Source of the DNA: CAYVIB01 sp964451365
GTDB taxonomy: Bacteria; Pseudomonadota; Gammaproteobacteria; Pseudomonadales; Cellvibrionaceae
Direction of reading: 5' to 3'
Assembly: GCA_964451365.1 (NCBI GenBank)
Contig: CAYVIB010000069.1
Coordinates: forward strand, 1-7,300
DNA length: 7,300 nucleotides
In this document: positions 5,279 through 7,300 of the stretch, one piece after another
Position numbering within the stretch: the first letter of the stretch is position 1
How the letters are laid out: the number at the start of each line of letters is the position of its first letter
Notes under the pieces: model-generated
Database searches by the model: none
What the model saw: only the letters and a program-made list of their open reading frames with translations
What the model was told of the DNA's origin: nothing
Made by a program: the position numbers and the translations under genes

Positions 5279-7147
5279 ATGAATCGCTATCCGCTCTGGA
5301 AAAACCTCCTCGTCCTCGCCACCGTGGTTATCGGATTTATCTACGCGCTGCCGAATATCTACGCCCCAGACCCGGCCATACAGGTTACCGGCGTGCGCAG
5401 TGGCGTTGCCATAGATGAAGCCGTAATGGAACGGGCGACCGAAATACTGGACCAGGAAAATATCCGCTATTTCGGTGTTGATGTTACCGAAAACACCGGC
5501 TTGATCCGCTTCTATTCCCAGGACGATCAGTTTGTCGCGCGCCGCCTGATCCAAACAGAGCTGGGACCGCAAAATTATGTGGTTGCCTTCAACCGCGCGG
5601 CCACCACGCCTGATTGGCTGGTCTCCCTCGGCGCGCAGCCGATGAACCTTGGCCTGGACCTTTCCGGTGGGGTGCACTTCCTGCTGGAGGTGGACACCGC
5701 GCAGGTGCTGGCCCGGGAGATGGAAAGTGTCGAGGACTTGTTGCGCCGGAAAGTTCGTGAGGAGAATCTGCGTGGCGTCAATGTACGCGCCGCTGGTGAG
5801 CAAATTACCGTAACCGCGAACACCGAAGAGCTGCGCGAGCAAATGATGCCGATATTGCGCCGCGAAACGCCGGAGCTGACTTACGAAAGGATGGAAAGCG
5901 GGGGCGAGTATCTCATTCGCGCCCGCTTCAGTGAAGCGTATATTAATGAAAAGGAAGGCTACGCTGTTCAACAAAACCTGACCACCCTGCGCAATCGGGT
6001 GAACGAAATCGGCGTGTCGGAACCGCTGGTACAAACCCAGGGCAGCAACCGTATTGTGGTGCAGTTGCCAGGTATCCAGGACACTGCGCGAGCCAAAAAC
6101 ATCCTGGGTAAAACCGCCAATCTCGAATTCCGTCTGGCCGCTGACGCCTCCACACTGCCGTCGCAGCGGGAGGAATTTGAATACCGAAGTCCGGAAGAGC
6201 AAGCCCTGAGAGGCAGTGAGGTTCTCGAGAGAAAAACCTTTCTTACCGGTGAGCGTGTCACCAATGCGCAGGTGGGTTTCGATCCCGATACCGGTTTCCC
6301 GCAGATCAATATTACCCTGGACAGCCAGGGTGCTACCCTGATGCACCACGCCACCCGCGATGAAGTCGGGCGGCAGATGGGGATTGTGCTGATTGAGTAC
6401 GACACCATCGTCCGGGAACGTACAGGCGAGGACGGACAGGTCATCCGCGAAACCGAGCAGGTCCCCAACCCGAAACTGGTCAGTTTTGCCACCATTCAAT
6501 CGGCGCTCGGTAAAAACTTCCGCATCACCGGTCAGTTCACTCAACGTGAAGCCTCGGAAATGGCGCTGTTGATCCGCTCCGGCGCGCTGGCGGCCCCCAT
6601 GTCTTTTGTCGAGGAAACCACAATCGGGCCGTCACTGGGCGCGGAGAATATTGCCCTGGGTATCAAATCCATTTACATCGGCCTGGCCCTGGTGGTCCTG
6701 TTTATGCTGGTGTACTACAAGGTATTTGGTCTGATCGCCAATATCGCCCTGGCGCTGAACATCGTGTTACTGTCGGCGATTATGTCGTTGTTCGGCGCGA
6801 CCCTGACGATGCCGGGCATTGCCGGTATCGTACTTACCATGGGTATGGCGGTGGACGCTAACGTGCTGATATTTTCCCGCATCCGGGAGGAGCTTAAAAA
6901 CGGCGCGCCGGCGCAACTTTCAATCAGGAACGGCTTTGACGGCGCTTTCTCGACCATTATGGATGCCAACGCCACTACTTTTATCGTGGCCATTATTCTG
7001 TACATGATCGGCACCGGGCCAATTAAAGGCTTCGCGGTAACGCTGGCGATAGGTATTGTGACATCGGTATTTACCGCCATTATGGGCACGCGGGCGTTGG
7101 TAAACCTGGTTTACGGTGGGCGCAAAATACAGAAGCTCTGGATCTAA
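5279..7147 (+). CDS. secD: Protein translocase subunit SecD
   Basis: SecD, with SecF, forms an inner-membrane complex on SecYEG that uses the proton gradient to pull exported proteins into the periplasm. The 622-residue protein is family length. TM1 is at about 8-26 (LWKNLLVLATVVIGFIYALP). The periplasmic region spans about 30-460 and includes NLGLDLSGGVHFLLEVD (123-139). Five C-terminal membrane helices follow between about 464 and 605. Conserved TIGPSLGAENI (448-458) precedes TM2. GMAVDANVLIFSRIREEL (522-539) holds Asp526, equivalent to the essential Asp of TM4. TTFIVAIILYMIGTGPIKGFAV follows at 566-587. ATG 5279 gives the family-typical MNRYPLW start, but the ribosome site is poor (GGGAG about 15 bases away, GGA at 7). 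yajC, usually just upstream, is absent, and secF does not follow within the 153 bp left. Confidence 0.97.
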   Translation: MNRYPLWKNLLVLATVVIGFIYALPNIYAPDPAIQVTGVRSGVAIDEAVMERATEILDQENIRYFGVDVTENTGLIRFYSQDDQFVARRLIQTELGPQNYVVAFNRAATTPDWLVSLGAQPMNLGLDLSGGVHFLLEVDTAQVLAREMESVEDLLRRKVREENLRGVNVRAAGEQITVTANTEELREQMMPILRRETPELTYERMESGGEYLIRARFSEAYINEKEGYAVQQNLTTLRNRVNEIGVSEPLVQTQGSNRIVVQLPGIQDTARAKNILGKTANLEFRLAADASTLPSQREEFEYRSPEEQALRGSEVLERKTFLTGERVTNAQVGFDPDTGFPQINITLDSQGATLMHHATRDEVGRQMGIVLIEYDTIVRERTGEDGQVIRETEQVPNPKLVSFATIQSALGKNFRITGQFTQREASEMALLIRSGALAAPMSFVEETTIGPSLGAENIALGIKSIYIGLALVVLFMLVYYKVFGLIANIALALNIVLLSAIMSLFGATLTMPGIAGIVLTMGMAVDANVLIFSRIREELKNGAPAQLSIRNGFDGAFSTIMDANATTFIVAIILYMIGTGPIKGFAVTLAIGIVTSVFTAIMGTRALVNLVYGGRKIQKLWI

Positions 7148-7216
7148 CCGGAATGGCACTTCCTTAAGCGAAGAAATCTTTTAATACCGATGCCACCGAA
7201 ACCAGTTCACCTACCG

Positions 7217-7300
7217 GAGGCCCTTCAGAAACACGCCGTAAATCCTCCCTGGAGGCTCTACGGGCAACATCCATGTTGCCGAAGGTTTCTGAAGGGCCTC
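7217..7300. repeat. Long inverted repeat with two inner hairpins (three-way-junction element)
   Basis: GAGGCCCTTCAGAAAC (7217-7232) and its exact reverse complement (7285-7300) form a perfect 16-bp stem. Inside are two hairpins: CCGTA/TACGG (7236-7240 / 7259-7263) continuing to CCTCC/GGAGG (7244-7248 / 7251-7255), and GGCAACAT/ATGTTGCC (7263-7270 / 7273-7280) with a 2-base loop. The 84-bp unit has no coding potential and begins 69 bp after the secD stop. Its design, with long arms and compact inner palindromes, fits a dispersed intergenic repeat of the REP/MITE kind; copy number cannot be seen. It could also act as a terminator or RNA-stabilising end for secD. The right arm reaches the window edge, so the stem may continue. 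Confidence 0.72.

Noticed and set aside
5116..5418. 100-codon plus frame reaching into secD, considered as a YajC remnant or leader peptide
   Set aside because: It shows no YajC features (no membrane helix, no RPQQKR-like segment) and most of it overlaps secD out of frame.
4985..6544. 519-codon open frame on the minus strand opposite secD
   Set aside because: It is a shadow of a G+C-rich gene in the opposite strand. It shows no recognisable domain and no ribosome site, while SecD is unmistakable on the plus strand.

Overview
The window is the junction between a conserved gammaproteobacterial housekeeping locus (about 2479-7300) and the end of an integrated mobile element (about 1-2478) that carries genes I cannot name. 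The core proteins QueA, Tgt and SecD are full length and typical of Gammaproteobacteria. Their G+C-rich style and the order tRNA-Leu, queA, tgt, secD suggest a Pseudomonadales/Cellvibrionales-type, perhaps marine, bacterium. That placement is inferred from family resemblance; no database was searched. The element end is clearly more AT-rich: 541-600 has 26 G+C of 60, against 42 of 60 for 4441-4500 inside tgt.

Left part, all on the minus strand. Moving away from the tRNA there is a tRNA-Leu(CAA) gene, its Rho-independent terminator, a small cluster of repeats, a P4-type tyrosine integrase, and then three tightly packed small genes (697-981, 425-694, and 1-423, which runs off the left edge). 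Integrase beside the 3' end of a tRNA gene is the classic layout of a P4-like island. The other attachment site is not in the window and should lie to the left.

Middle (2566-2875). Two good sigma-70-type promoters stand back to back. One faces left toward tRNA-Leu and leaves a leader of about 190 nt before the tRNA. That leader is full of hairpins and mutually complementary GGTTCA/TGAACC segments and may be structured RNA. The other faces right and drives queA.

Right part, all on the plus strand. queA and tgt form a two-gene unit for queuosine modification of tRNA, with a 14-bp gap. Then comes a 196-bp gap with a perfect -10 hexamer and two hairpins, but no yajC, which normally sits here. 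secD follows. After secD, in place of an immediately following secF, a 16-bp perfect inverted repeat (7217-7232 / 7285-7300) encloses two smaller hairpins. This three-way-junction element looks like a dispersed intergenic repeat. The window ends at its right arm, so secF, if present, lies beyond.

The best candidates for something undescribed are the three-gene operon of small, possibly related helical proteins in the island, the structured tRNA-Leu leader, and the altered spacing of the sec operon (no yajC before secD, a repeat after it).
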